The notes beneath the pieces were generated by a model. It did no database searches, had not been told where the DNA came from, and saw only the letters and a program-made list of their open reading frames with translations. From positions 149,973 through 213,972 of the forward strand of contig JAFUZJ010000019.1 of NCBI GenBank assembly GCA_017476665.1: a stretch of 64,000 nucleotides of DNA, given 5' to 3'. Every line of letters starts with the position of its first letter. Within the stretch, counting starts at the first letter, position 1. Below, piece by piece: positions 51,929-61,409 of the stretch. The stretch comes from Lachnospiraceae bacterium. Lineage in GTDB: Bacteria; Bacillota; Clostridia; Lachnospirales; Lachnospiraceae. The translations under genes and the position numbers were made by a program.

Positions 51929-53002
51929 CTAAATGCTTTCAGCTGGCTTCGCTTTCTCACGGATGGCCTGCATTTCCTCACACCGATATCGGAATGTATC
52001 CCTGAAATGTTCCGGCACATGGGATATATCTGCTTTTTCATAATCAATCTCTGCCTGGGCTGCATAGTTGGCCGCCACTTCCCGAATAACAAAATTGACC
52101 ATGGCATCATATTTTAAAAAGCATTTTTCAAATCCGAACAGTGGTGCGATTCCCAGGAGCTTACCGCTCTGATTACTCATCAGAACGCCCCAGCTTTTAT
52201 CCGTCAGGTCTTCATTACCGACCAGATAGGTCGATACGATCATATTTGCATACTCCTTTGGAAACTGGCTTCTGATCGTGTCTATGATCTTCAATCCTTT
52301 CTTTTTCACCAATGCATTGCAGGAAATAAAGGAAACTTTCTCCGAAGTAAAGCAAGGGGATTTCGTAAACAAGGTATCTCTGATCTTCACTTGTTCATAA
52401 GGTACAACATGAACTCCCATGGAAGCAAGCACCTTGCTGGCAGCCACCTCTCCTTTTGTATTTCTGCTCTGTTTATATAAATAAAACACGCCCTGTTCAT
52501 ACACCCAGGATTTGGGTGAAAAACCGCCTATCGTCAGATCACTCCAGTTGTCCAGATTTCTCTCCAGTTTCCCCTGCTCTCCAAACAGAGAAACCACCGT
52601 CAAAGGATTTTCCGCTTTGTTTTGGAACAGAGAGATATCATTATATGCGACATCCGAATCTTTCTTTTTGACCCACCATGCATCCTTCATCGTGCTTCCT
52701 GAATAAGTGATCGCAATGTCCGAGAGATGTTTCGGGTCATCGTCGATTGGAATCCCCAGGCAGCTACATATCTGTGGCGCATACATGCGCTCCATAAAAC
52801 GCACCCTGCTTGCGCACCAGTCCACAAAAGCGGTCAGGTTCTGAAAGCGCTCATTAAAATTTTGGGGCTGTTCGATCATCGAAAGATCATATGGGCAGAA
52901 TTCTTCGCGGATCGTCACATCCCCTTTTCCCATATCGACCTTTACCACAGGCTTGTCCATAAACATAATATAATATACAGAACTGTCAGATCCAATATTC
53001 AT
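51929..53002 (-). CDS. HipA-like kinase-fold protein with altered active site
   Basis: The product has 357 residues. The layout matches HipA/CtkA-like atypical kinases: DAWWVKKKDSDVAYNDISLF, the Gly loop GGFSPKSWVY, the ATP lysine in FYLYK, and KGEVAASKVLASMG (Glu of the helix). The catalytic loop reads GNEDLTDKSWGVL, where family members show N-x-D-R-H-x-x-N. The Asp remains, but His and the second Asn are replaced. The metal motif usually ending in DF reads APLFGFEK, losing that Asp. It may be a pseudokinase. No HipB-like antitoxin is adjacent. It lies between an S66 peptidase and a deacetylase gene. Confidence 0.75.
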   Translation of the reverse strand: MNIGSDSSVYYIMFMDKPVVKVDMGKGDVTIREEFCPYDLSMIEQPQNFNERFQNLTAFVDWCASRVRFMERMYAPQICSCLGIPIDDDPKHLSDIAITYSGSTMKDAWWVKKKDSDVAYNDISLFQNKAENPLTVVSLFGEQGKLERNLDNWSDLTIGGFSPKSWVYEQGVFYLYKQSRNTKGEVAASKVLASMGVHVVPYEQVKIRDTLFTKSPCFTSEKVSFISCNALVKKKGLKIIDTIRSQFPKEYANMIVSTYLVGNEDLTDKSWGVLMSNQSGKLLGIAPLFGFEKCFLKYDAMVNFVIREVAANYAAQAEIDYEKADISHVPEHFRDTFRYRCEEMQAIREKAKPAESI

Positions 53003-53025
53003 ATTCTCAAGTCCTCAGTTTTGAT

Positions 53026-54066
53026 TTATCTGTTATGCATCTGTATCCGAATGTCATTTTCTTCTACGGACACCTCTGCATAACTCCCCACAATAAGAGG
53101 CATCATGGGCGGCAGATGTCCCAGATCCACATCCATGATCACGGGTATATTCTTCTCCCCCGCAACCTTTAAGACAGCGTTATAGGCATCCAGTCCCATC
53201 ATCTCCTGTCCGAAGCATAACGGGCGCCCGATGAGAAATCCTTTTACATGTTCAAACCAGCCCGCTTCCTCCATCTGCCACATGGCCCGTCGAATGCCGA
53301 ATACATTCAGATCGCAGGCCTCCAGAAACCAGATCACACCGTCTTCCTGATAGCGCTCTATGAAATCTTTTGTATGATCAAACCGGGTTCCCAGCAACGT
53401 CACCAGGCAGTCCATACAGCCTCCCAAAAGCCGCCCCTGCATCTGAACGTTTGTGCCTTCCATCTGCTTTCTCCCCACAAATGTCCGCAGGATGCGGGAT
53501 TCCGTCACATGATAGGGGGCAATGGGATTCTCCTCATTCTTCAGAGATTCCCTCTCCCACTTATCATAGCCGTTCAGCTCATGTTTCTCACCGGTCAATA
53601 CCCCCAGTGCATCCGCAATCGCCGGATGCCAAGGTTCCATGCCGAAAGCCGGCGCACAGGGACCGTAAATAGCTGCCGTATCGCATATAGTCGCCAGCAG
53701 ATAAGTAAAATTGGTATTGTCTGAATAGCCCATGTACCACTTGGGTTTCGCAGCCTTGATCCGCTCGAAATCCATATCCGGCAATATCTCACACATCAGC
53801 TCCCCGCCGCCGCAGGAGATCAGCACATCAGAGGCCATATCGCAATATGCCTCCGTCAGTTCTTTGGCACATTTCTCCGGCGTGCTGCTGATGCCGACAC
53901 CTTCTCCCGCATAACAATTAGGGCCAAGCTTTAATTGATAGCCAAGCGCTTTTAATTTTTTTTGCGCATTATCAAAACCGCTTTTATACGGCTCAATATT
54001 ACAGCCAAAAGAAGGCGCCACAAACCCGATGGTGCCTCCTTTGGGAAGAGATTTCGGATATCTCAT
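53026..54066 (-). CDS. S66 family peptidase (LD-carboxypeptidase / MccF-like)
   Basis: The product has 346 residues. It starts KGGTIGFVAPSFG, and the Ser nucleophile is in WYMGYSDNTNF (about residue 114). The Glu of the triad is in WFLEACDLN and the His in DVDLGHLPPMMPL. The family removes the terminal D-Ala from tetrapeptides in peptidoglycan recycling, or detoxifies microcin-like peptides. The start has AGGAG 6 bases upstream and follows lysA by 14 bases. The cell-wall operon favours the LD-carboxypeptidase role. Confidence 0.92.
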   Translation of the reverse strand: MRYPKSLPKGGTIGFVAPSFGCNIEPYKSGFDNAQKKLKALGYQLKLGPNCYAGEGVGISSTPEKCAKELTEAYCDMASDVLISCGGGELMCEILPDMDFERIKAAKPKWYMGYSDNTNFTYLLATICDTAAIYGPCAPAFGMEPWHPAIADALGVLTGEKHELNGYDKWERESLKNEENPIAPYHVTESRILRTFVGRKQMEGTNVQMQGRLLGGCMDCLVTLLGTRFDHTKDFIERYQEDGVIWFLEACDLNVFGIRRAMWQMEEAGWFEHVKGFLIGRPLCFGQEMMGLDAYNAVLKVAGEKNIPVIMDVDLGHLPPMMPLIVGSYAEVSVEENDIRIQMHNR

Positions 54067-54080
54067 AAAATGCTCCTGCC

Positions 54081-55352
54081 TTAAAAATCCAGTTTATTGT
54101 AAAAGTCAAAGCAATCAAAGGTTGCAAAGTAATCCTTCGGGGTCTCCGCCCGGCGGATCAGCTCTACGCTGCCGTCCTCATGCAGCAAAAGCTCCGCAGA
54201 TTTCAATTTGCCGTTGTAATTGTACCCCATGGCAAAGCCGTGGGCACCGGTATCATGAATGGCGATATAATCCCCAATCTCGATTTCCGGCAGTTCTCTG
54301 TCGATGGCAAACTTATCGTTGTTCTCGCACAGGGAGCCCGTCACGTCATACATGTGGTCACAGGGCGCATTCTCCTTGCCCAGCACCGTGATATGATGAT
54401 ACGCACCGTACATGGCCGGACGCATCAGGTTCACCGCGCAGGCATCCACGCCGATGTACTCCTTATGGGTGTGCTTCTCATGGATCACCTTGGTCACCAG
54501 ATGTCCGTAAGGTCCCATCATGAAACGGCCAAGCTCTGTGTAGATCGCCACATCGCCCATACCCGCAGGCACCAGCACTTCCTCGTAAACCTCGCGCACG
54601 CTCTCTCCGATCACCTTGATATCATTGGGCTCCTGGTCAGGGCGGTAAGGAATGCCGATTCCGCCGGAGAGATTGATAAAGGTGATATGTGCACCGGTCT
54701 CCTCCTGTAACTTCACGGCCGTCTCAAACAGCGTCCGCGCTAAAGTCGGATAATACTCGTTGGTCACCGTGTTGCTGGCCAGGAACGCATGAATACCGAA
54801 GTTCTCCACGCCCTTTGCCTTCAGGATCTTAAATCCCTCAAACAACTGCTCCGTGGTAAAACCGTACTTTGCGTCACCCGGATTGTCCATGATGTTGTTG
54901 CTGATGGAGAAATATCCGCCGGGATTATAACGGCAGCTCAAGGTCTTGGGCAGATACCCAAGTGTCTTTTCCAAAAAATCAATGTGGGTGATGTCGTCCA
55001 GATTGATGGTCGCGCCGATCTTTGCCGCATAAGCAAACTCCTCCGCCGGCGTATCATTGGAGGAAAACATGATGTCCTCTCCTTTCACGCCGATGGCATG
55101 GGAAAGCATCAGCTCCGTCTTGGAGGAACAGTCACAGCCACAGCCATACTCCCGTAAAATATTGATCAGAAAAGGATTGGGCGTCGCCTTCACCGCAAAA
55201 AACTCCTTGTAGCCCTTGTTCCACGCAAATGCCTCCTTCAACGCTTTGGCGTTGGCGCGGATACCTTTTTCATCATAGATATGAAAGGGGGTGGGATAGG
55301 TTTTGACAATCTCCTCCACCTGCTCTTTTGTTACGAATGCTTCTTTTTTCAT
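54081..55352 (-). CDS. lysA: Diaminopimelate decarboxylase
   Basis: LysA converts meso-diaminopimelate to lysine with PLP. It has 423 residues from the ATG at 55352, with GAGGAG 7 bases upstream. The PLP lysine is in EFFAVKATPNPFLI, the Gly loop region is INLSGGIGIPY, and ACAVNLMRPAMYGAYHHI and GSLCENNDKFAIDREL form the substrate side. It follows ddh by 28 bases. Confidence 0.95.
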   Translation of the reverse strand: MKKEAFVTKEQVEEIVKTYPTPFHIYDEKGIRANAKALKEAFAWNKGYKEFFAVKATPNPFLINILREYGCGCDCSSKTELMLSHAIGVKGEDIMFSSNDTPAEEFAYAAKIGATINLDDITHIDFLEKTLGYLPKTLSCRYNPGGYFSISNNIMDNPGDAKYGFTTEQLFEGFKILKAKGVENFGIHAFLASNTVTNEYYPTLARTLFETAVKLQEETGAHITFINLSGGIGIPYRPDQEPNDIKVIGESVREVYEEVLVPAGMGDVAIYTELGRFMMGPYGHLVTKVIHEKHTHKEYIGVDACAVNLMRPAMYGAYHHITVLGKENAPCDHMYDVTGSLCENNDKFAIDRELPEIEIGDYIAIHDTGAHGFAMGYNYNGKLKSAELLLHEDGSVELIRRAETPKDYFATFDCFDFYNKLDF

Positions 55353-55380
55353 GTGTGTACTCCTCTTTTTCTCTATGTCT

Positions 55381-56364
55381 TTACAGCAGATGCGCACGCA
55401 TCTCCTCCCCGCTCAGGGGGCTTAAATCTGCCGGCGCCACATCAAACACGGTCTTGCAGCCGGTAATACCTCTCTGGTTCATGCGGTAAGCCGCTCTCGC
55501 ATACGCCACCAGCACGCAGGCGGTAAACTCCGGATTGGAATCCAGCTTCAGACTGTACTCGATCACATGATTGTGCTCGCCCTCTCTGCCGGTCTTGCCG
55601 GTGCGCAGCACGAACCCGCCGTGGGGGATGCCTGCATGATCGCGCAGAAGCTCCTCCTCAGTGATAAAGTGAACGGTGGTGTCATAATCCGCAAAATAGT
55701 TGGGCATGGTCTTGATCTCATTCTCAATCTTCGCAAGATCAGCGCCCTCCTCTGCCACCACAAAGCACTCTCTGGTGTGCTTCTGTCTGGTGGTCAGCTC
55801 CGGATTCTCGCAGGCTCTCACGGAAGCCAACGCCGCGTCCACAGGGATTGTATACTGCTTTGCATTCTTTACCCCTTTAATCCGGCGGATCGCATCGGAA
55901 TGTCCCTGGCTCACGCCTTTGCCCCAGAAGGTATAATCGTTTCCGTCCCGCAGGATTGCGTTTGCATACAATCTGTTCAGGGAGAACATACCCGGATCCC
56001 AGCCCACTGAGATCATGGCAACCTTTCCTGCGGCTTTTGCCGCAGCGTCCACATTTGCAAAATGCTCCGGAATCCGCGCGTGGGTGTCAAAGCTATCCAC
56101 CACATTGAAGAATTTCGCATACTTCGGGGTCTGCTCGGGAAGATCCGTGGCGGAACCGCCGCAGAGCATCAACACATCAATCTCATTCTTCTTATTCTCC
56201 AGCTCGTCCACGGAATATACGGGCACGCCGCTCCAAACCTTCACGCTCTCCGGCGCTCTGCGGGTGAACACCGCCACCAACTCCATGTCATCGTTCTGCT
56301 TGATGGCGCACTCGATTCCCTTCGCCAGATTTCCGTAACCTAAGATACCGATTTTGATTGCCAT
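55381..56364 (-). CDS. ddh: meso-Diaminopimelate dehydrogenase
   Basis: Ddh makes meso-diaminopimelate from tetrahydrodipicolinate, ammonia and NADPH in one step, bypassing the acyl pathways. It has 327 residues. The Rossmann loop is IGILGYGNLAKGIE. LMLCGGSATDLP and ISVGWDPGMFSLNRL are family signatures, and WGKGVSQGHSDAIR is at the substrate site. It feeds both lysine (LysA) and peptidoglycan. It is the first gene of the operon. Confidence 0.97.
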   Translation of the reverse strand: MAIKIGILGYGNLAKGIECAIKQNDDMELVAVFTRRAPESVKVWSGVPVYSVDELENKKNEIDVLMLCGGSATDLPEQTPKYAKFFNVVDSFDTHARIPEHFANVDAAAKAAGKVAMISVGWDPGMFSLNRLYANAILRDGNDYTFWGKGVSQGHSDAIRRIKGVKNAKQYTIPVDAALASVRACENPELTTRQKHTRECFVVAEEGADLAKIENEIKTMPNYFADYDTTVHFITEEELLRDHAGIPHGGFVLRTGKTGREGEHNHVIEYSLKLDSNPEFTACVLVAYARAAYRMNQRGITGCKTVFDVAPADLSPLSGEEMRAHLL

Positions 56365-56450
56365 TTTTTGTCTCTCCTTTATGTTAATTTTATTTTTAAC
56401 GTAACTGTTCAGAATTTTAACTATGTTTCCTCACTGCAAATTTGAATTGA

Positions 56451-56507
56451 GCCGCGTCTTTTGCGGCGATACGAGCAACAAGCAAAGCGGTTGCGAGTTT
56501 GTGCTCG
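56451..56507. other. Structured intergenic DNA upstream of ddh
   Basis: GCCGC/GCGGC form a tight hairpin (56451-56467), followed by CGAGCA/TGCTCG arms (56472-56507). It lies between the 93-residue gene and ddh. No lysine riboswitch features are seen, and neither hairpin has a good U run. Confidence 0.4.
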
Positions 56508-56519
56508 ATAAATAAGAAT

Positions 56520-56801
56520 TTATTGTTTAACTTTATCAATTAATAAAGAGTAGAATTGCCTCGGATTGAAGACAATAAATTTATAGTTTTCTCCGTCATT
56601 CATGATTACTGAAAAGACCGGAAAACAGAACACCCATTTCTTTGAAAAATCTTGAATATTCCTGTACTTCATTTCGAGATTTTTTAACTTGGGTGAAACC
56701 GTTACTTTACCTGTTTTGTAAGTTATGCCCTCATCGCCGACAACAATGCTACCTCCGAGAATCCCTTCTCGACAAAGGCTCGCAATAAAATACCGTTTCA
56801 T
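56520..56801 (-). CDS. Small protein, possibly PH-domain-like
   Basis: The product has 93 residues from the ATG at 56801 after GGAGGTGGG. It is rich in alternating beta-strand residues (GGSIVVGDEGITYKTGKVTV, YKFIVFNP) and ends in a short helix, the plan of a bacterial PH/GRAM-like domain. It has no membrane helix. It starts 27 bases after ung and is probably co-transcribed with it. It is more AT-rich than its neighbours. Its function is unknown. Confidence 0.6.
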   Translation of the reverse strand: MKRYFIASLCREGILGGSIVVGDEGITYKTGKVTVSPKLKNLEMKYRNIQDFSKKWVFCFPVFSVIMNDGENYKFIVFNPRQFYSLLIDKVKQ

Positions 56802-56828
56802 ACCCACCTCCACAAATTCCGATTTATC

Positions 56829-57503
56829 CTACAGATTCTCAATCTGCCAGTCAATGGGCTCTACACCACGCGCCTGTAAAAATGCATTGGTCTTGCTAAA
56901 CGGCTTGCTGCCGAAGAATCCCCTGTATGCAGACAGCGGGCTCGGATGGGGCGCCGTCAAAATCAGGTGGTTCGGATTGTTCAACATTGCCTGCTTTGCC
57001 TGTGCAGGCTTTCCCCATAGGATAAAGACGATAGGGCGATCCTGCTCATTGAGCGCCCTGATCGCGGCATCCGTGAACTGTTCCCACCCCTGTCCGTGAT
57101 GGGAATTGGCGCGATGGGCGCGCACCGTCAGCACAGTATTCAGCATCAACACGCCTTGCTCGGCCCATTTCACCAGATAACCGTTATTCGGGATATAGCA
57201 GCCCAGATCATCATGCAGCTCTTTATAAATATTTTCTAACGACGGTGGTATGTCAACCCCGGGTTTCACCGAAAAGCATAGCCCATGCGCCTGCCCCGGC
57301 TCATGATAGGGATCCTGCCCGATGATCACCACTTTGACCTGCCCGAGAGGCGTCAGATGAAATGCATTGAAAATATCATCCGCCGGCGGAAAAATGACCG
57401 TCGTATTATACTCTGTTTTCACAAATTGAAATAAACTCTTGTAATAGGGTTTCTTAAACTCCTCGCTCAATGCGGGAAGCCAGTCATTCTCGATCATCCC
57501 CAT
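56829..57503 (-). CDS. ung: Uracil-DNA glycosylase
   Basis: Ung removes uracil from DNA. It has 224 residues. The catalytic motif is [18 protein letters not shown] (water-activating Asp), and the DNA-binding loop is [22 protein letters not shown] and [11 protein letters not shown] are also conserved. AGGAG lies 7 bases before the ATG at 57503. Confidence 0.98.
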   Translation of the reverse strand: MGMIENDWLPALSEEFKKPYYKSLFQFVKTEYNTTVIFPPADDIFNAFHLTPLGQVKVVIIGQDPYHEPGQAHGLCFSVKPGVDIPPSLENIYKELHDDLGCYIPNNGYLVKWAEQGVLMLNTVLTVRAHRANSHHGQGWEQFTDAAIRALNEQDRPIVFILWGKPAQAKQAMLNNPNHLILTAPHPSPLSAYRGFFGSKPFSKTNAFLQARGVEPIDWQIENL

Positions 57504-57588
57504 TTTTTATCTCCTGTTATCTTTTCATCTCTTTCTTATTGCTGCAGCCAATCGTATTGATAGGCGGACGTAACGAGGCTTTGGTACG

Positions 57589-58350
57589 TTACAGCCGCAC
57601 AGACACACCCTGCTCCCGCAGATAACGTTTCACTTCCTTGATTTCAAGTTCCTTATAATGGAATAATGATGCAGCCAGTGCAGCCTCCGCCCCCGCATCC
57701 ACCAGTGCCTCCTTGAAATGCTCCAAAGTTCCCGCGCCGCCGGAGGCGATCACTGGAATGCTCACCGCATCCGCAATCGCTTTGGTAAGCGGGATATCAT
57801 ATCCTGCTTTTGTGCCGTCACCATCCATACTGGTGAGCAGAATTTCCCCGGCTCCCATCTTCTCCGCTTTTACAGCCCATTCCACGGCATCCATGCCCAT
57901 GTCCACACGACCGCCGTTTTTGTAGATATTCCAGCCATCCCTGTCGGTGCATCGCTTTGCATCAATGGCCACCACCACGCATTGGCTGCCGAATTTATCT
58001 GCGGCGTCAGAGATGAGCTGGGGATTCATAATCGCTGCGGAATTAATGGAAATCTTGTCCGCGCCTTCACGCAGAAGCACCCGAAAGTCTTCCACCGTGC
58101 GGATTCCACCGCCTACCGTAAAGGGAATGAATACCTTGCTGGCCACCTGCCGCACCCACTCCAGCTGGGTGGAACGGCTGTCCGCTGACGCGGTAATGTC
58201 CAAAAAGACCACCTCGTCCGCCCCCGCCTTGTCATAGGCTGCCGCCACGTCCGCCGGGTCGCCCGCGTCTCTCAGATTCACAAAATTGATGCCTTTTACC
58301 ACCCGTCCGTCCTTTACATCCAGACAGGGAATAATCCTCTTTGTATGCAT
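57589..58350 (-). CDS. hisF: Imidazole glycerol phosphate synthase cyclase subunit
   Basis: HisF joins PRFAR with ammonia from HisH to give imidazole glycerol phosphate and AICAR. It has 253 residues from the ATG at 58350. The TIM barrel shows [51 protein letters not shown] and [11 protein letters not shown]. It follows hisH, its obligate partner. Other his genes are not in the window. Confidence 0.97.
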   Translation of the reverse strand: MHTKRIIPCLDVKDGRVVKGINFVNLRDAGDPADVAAAYDKAGADEVVFLDITASADSRSTQLEWVRQVASKVFIPFTVGGGIRTVEDFRVLLREGADKISINSAAIMNPQLISDAADKFGSQCVVVAIDAKRCTDRDGWNIYKNGGRVDMGMDAVEWAVKAEKMGAGEILLTSMDGDGTKAGYDIPLTKAIADAVSIPVIASGGAGTLEHFKEALVDAGAEAALAASLFHYKELEIKEVKRYLREQGVSVRL

Positions 58351-58417
58351 GAATGAATTCCTTTCACATCTGTTATCATCTGCTCCGGTTCCACATTTTA
58401 TCATGTATGTCCTCAAC

Positions 58418-59038
58418 CTACGCTTGTTGCTCTGTCACAGAAATAAAATTCCGCAGGATCTGCATGCCAATCTCGGAACTCTTTTCCGGATGGAACTGGC
58501 AGGCAAACAGATTTCCCTGTTCTACTGCCGCATGGATCAATGTGCCGTAATCTGTGGTCGCCGCCACAATCCTCTCATCTGCCGCCTGTAGATAATAGGA
58601 ATGGACAAAGTACACATAAGCCCCCTCGGAAATACTGGCAAACAATCTGCTCTGTTTCAGAAAATGCAGGTTGTTCCAACCAATATGCGGCACCTTCAAT
58701 CCTCCGTCAGAAGGAATGCGGCGGATCACGCCGTCCAACAGGTGCAGTCCCTCTACGCCCGGACTCTCCTCGCTGCTCTCAAACATCAGCTGCAGTCCAA
58801 GACAGATTCCCATAAACGGAATTTTCCTCTCGGCACATGTTCTGATCACAGGCACCAGTCCGTATTCCTGTAGCTTCTGCATGGCATCGCCGAAAGCCCC
58901 CACGCCCGGCAGGATCACGCCGTCCGCGCCGAGTATGGTCTCCGGATCTCTGGTGACAACCGTTTCCGCCCCCAGGTATTGAAGTGCCTTTTCCACACTT
59001 TTTATATTTCCCGCATCATAATCAATAATCGCTATCAT
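58418..59038 (-). CDS. hisH: Imidazole glycerol phosphate synthase glutaminase subunit
   Basis: HisH releases ammonia from glutamine for HisF. It has 206 residues from the ATG at 59038, one base from the stop of the preceding gene. Class I amidotransferase motifs are [21 protein letters not shown] (nucleophile Cys) and CQFHPEKSS (His-Glu). hisF begins 67 bases downstream. Confidence 0.96.
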   Translation of the reverse strand: MIAIIDYDAGNIKSVEKALQYLGAETVVTRDPETILGADGVILPGVGAFGDAMQKLQEYGLVPVIRTCAERKIPFMGICLGLQLMFESSEESPGVEGLHLLDGVIRRIPSDGGLKVPHIGWNNLHFLKQSRLFASISEGAYVYFVHSYYLQAADERIVAATTDYGTLIHAAVEQGNLFACQFHPEKSSEIGMQILRNFISVTEQQA

Positions 59039-59039
59039 G

Positions 59040-61265
59040 TCACTGCACTCCGCTGTTTTCCGGGAATTGTCTCTCCTCCGGAAGCATATCGGGCAATTCG
59101 ATCCCCGTCTGCCCCTGGCCGGATCCTTCCTGAATCCCCGGACCATTCCCATTGATGACTGCCAATACTTTTCTGGTGTACTCTATATCGCTCGGTTCCG
59201 CCGCAATCGCAAGCGCCTGTTCTTCCGTAAGATGATACTTATTGTTCAAAATCTGCAGCATCTCACTGTAAATCGTGCTGATATCACCCGCTGCATTCCA
59301 CTGCTGCGCATATTCATAGAGCGCGGAATAATCATTCACAGCCTGGATCAGCACATCCAGCGCCTCTAATTCCGCACCTTCCTCTGCAAACATCTCATAT
59401 TCCCGCATCCACAGCCGGATCCGCAGGATACTCTCAGACTTTCCGAGCATCACCTTTTCGGAATCATTTAACTTCTTACCATACAACTCCTGATAAACAG
59501 TCTCATAATCCTCCTGATAATAAGCTCTCCTCGCCTCCTGCTTCACCACAAAATCGCCGCCCAGATGGATCAACAGCATCAATGCGATCAGTACGGAAAC
59601 ACTCGCCAAAATGATTGGAAGCAGTTTTTTGAAGGAAATGCGGTCTCCGGGAGCAACCGGCTCTTTTTCTTTTACAACCTTAGGTTTCTTTTCCTTCTTA
59701 GGCTTCTTCTCTTTTTTCGCCTTTCCGGAATCGCCCTCGTCCTCATCCTCTCCGCCGGTCGCAGCCTCTTTTCCTTTTTTGCCTTTTTTCGCTTTTTTGT
59801 CTTTCTTGCCTTTCTTGCTCTTTCCTTCCTGATCCATTTCCTCCAGAATGGCCTTGTTTTCATCGGACAGCGGAACATCCTCCGTTCCACTCTCCTCCTC
59901 TTCCTCATCCTCTTCGGTCAAAAACTCCAGGAATCTGGCAAAAATACTCTTCTTCGCTTTCTTTTCCGGCTTTTCTCCAATGCCTTCTATCTGAACCCCA
60001 TCCTGGGCAGAGAGGTCAGGAATCGACTCATCCGGCGTCTGTACCTCCTCTTTTTCAGAATCCTTATCACCGTTTAGAAGCATCGCCTCTATTTCGTCTT
60101 GGGTAAGTTCCTGTTCCCCGCCCGGAGAAAATGCAGGGAAGTCGTTCCGGGACAATGCCTGTTCCTCGTCTGCGTCTATAGTCTGTTCGCCCCTTAAAAT
60201 AGCATCCAAAGCATCCTCAAAAGGCTCCCCGGAAGGAGTCTCCTCTGCCTTATCGGTTTCTCCGGTTTTCTTTCCGCGTTTTTTCGCCAGTTTTTCTGCT
60301 TTTTTCGCCTCTTTTGCCGCCTTTTTCTGTGCAGCCCGCTCTTCCCGCTGCTTTTTCTTGAGCAATGCCTTTTTCTGCCGCTCGCTCAATCCGGCAAACT
60401 CATCCTCGCTTTCCTCTGCCGCTGCATCTGCCAAACTGCTCATCAGTCCCGCCAGATCATCCGGCTGCTGCAAAATGCTGTTATCCAGTGCCTCATTATT
60501 ATCCGCTTTTTGTAACATATCATGGATATCATCCAGATTCCCGTCTTCACCGGATACGGCATTCAACAGATTCAGCAGATCTTCATCCTCCTGAAAAAGT
60601 GAAGTATTCTCCGATGCCTCTCCCGTCACACGGCTTTGATTGATCATCTTCTCGATCTCTTCCTCAGACATCGTATCGGACACATCCTCATCTTCAGCCT
60701 CAATCTCCTCCCTGGCTTCTTTGGCAAACTGCAGCAATTCCGCCATATCACCCATTCCATCCAGACCGTCTTCTTGCATCGCAGTCGGTGCTATGGGAAT
60801 TTCCTCATGCTCCGTCGGAACGACCGGCTCATCAATAACCGGTTCAATCATATTGGGGGCAACGGGTTCAGGTTCCACAATATCGGGCTCCGCAACATCA
60901 GGCACAACAGCAACCGGCTCCGCAATATCGGGCGTCACAGCAACCGACTCTGCAATATCGGTCGTCACAGCAACCGACTCTGCATAATCAGACTCCATCT
61001 TATCAGGCGCTGCCATATCAGGCGCAACCACGTCGGGTTCCACAACGTCAGGCATGATCAAGTCAGGTTCCACAACGTCAGGCCCAATTATGTCGGGCTC
61101 CACAGTGGCGGACGCAGCAACCGGCTCCGGCACATACACAGCTTCCGGCTTGGAATCGAGCATTTCCTCTACGCTTTGCTCCGGTTTGACGACAGATTCC
61201 TCATCCTTTGGACCGCTTTCCATTTCTTTTAATAATTTATCTAAGTAATCTTCCTGTGAAGGCAT
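59040..61265 (-). CDS. Large low-complexity membrane protein with SQEEI-like motifs (unknown function)
   Basis: The product has 741 residues. Residues 50-155 are imperfect repeats of (V/I)(V/A)EPD and APD units. Acidic and Lys-rich tracts (KKKQREERAAQKKAAKEAKK; GKKDKKAKKGKKGKE) fill the middle. One membrane helix lies at about 565-590 (LLPIILASVSVLIALML), followed by a 150-residue outer domain of helical, TPR-like character. Three short motifs, PSQEDYLDKLL (residues 2-12), MSEEEIEKMI (about 200) and LTQDEIEAMLL (about 400), resemble the FliM N-terminal CheY-binding motif LSQ(D/E)EIDALL. It precedes hisH by one base and lies beside cheV. I do not recognise the family. Confidence 0.7.
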   Translation of the reverse strand: MPSQEDYLDKLLKEMESGPKDEESVVKPEQSVEEMLDSKPEAVYVPEPVAASATVEPDIIGPDVVEPDLIMPDVVEPDVVAPDMAAPDKMESDYAESVAVTTDIAESVAVTPDIAEPVAVVPDVAEPDIVEPEPVAPNMIEPVIDEPVVPTEHEEIPIAPTAMQEDGLDGMGDMAELLQFAKEAREEIEAEDEDVSDTMSEEEIEKMINQSRVTGEASENTSLFQEDEDLLNLLNAVSGEDGNLDDIHDMLQKADNNEALDNSILQQPDDLAGLMSSLADAAAEESEDEFAGLSERQKKALLKKKQREERAAQKKAAKEAKKAEKLAKKRGKKTGETDKAEETPSGEPFEDALDAILRGEQTIDADEEQALSRNDFPAFSPGGEQELTQDEIEAMLLNGDKDSEKEEVQTPDESIPDLSAQDGVQIEGIGEKPEKKAKKSIFARFLEFLTEEDEEEEESGTEDVPLSDENKAILEEMDQEGKSKKGKKDKKAKKGKKGKEAATGGEDEDEGDSGKAKKEKKPKKEKKPKVVKEKEPVAPGDRISFKKLLPIILASVSVLIALMLLIHLGGDFVVKQEARRAYYQEDYETVYQELYGKKLNDSEKVMLGKSESILRIRLWMREYEMFAEEGAELEALDVLIQAVNDYSALYEYAQQWNAAGDISTIYSEMLQILNNKYHLTEEQALAIAAEPSDIEYTRKVLAVINGNGPGIQEGSGQGQTGIELPDMLPEERQFPENSGVQ
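60830..61110. repeat. Degenerate short tandem repeats inside the 741-residue gene
   Basis: The DNA repeats units of about 24-30 bases, for example two near-identical copies around GTCACAGCAACCGACTCTGC (near 60935-60985) and units with TCAGGTTCCACAACGTCAGG. They encode the EPD/APD repeats and may vary in number between strains. Confidence 0.6.
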
Positions 61266-61346
61266 TTTACATCCTCATCTTTCCACAAGCATAAAAACCC
61301 TTTATATAGTTTAACACAGGTTTCTTAAGCAATCAACAAGCAAATA

Positions 61347-61374
61347 AGGTGGAAAATCCTAAGATTTCCCACCT
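61347..61374 (-). terminator. Terminator of cheV
   Basis: On the minus strand AGGTGGGAAATC pairs with GATTTTCCACCT, followed by TATTTG. One pairing is G-U. Confidence 0.75.
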
Positions 61375-61409
61375 TTGCAATCCGCTTTATATAGATCCGA
61401 TTTTGGCGC

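Noticed and set aside
51929-53002. HipBA toxin-antitoxin system
   Set aside because: There is no HipB-like DNA-binding gene nearby, and catalytic residues are altered.
56365-56519. Lysine riboswitch ahead of ddh-lysA
   Set aside because: Only simple hairpins are present. The gap is about 155 bases, too short for the full five-helix element, and none of its conserved core is seen.
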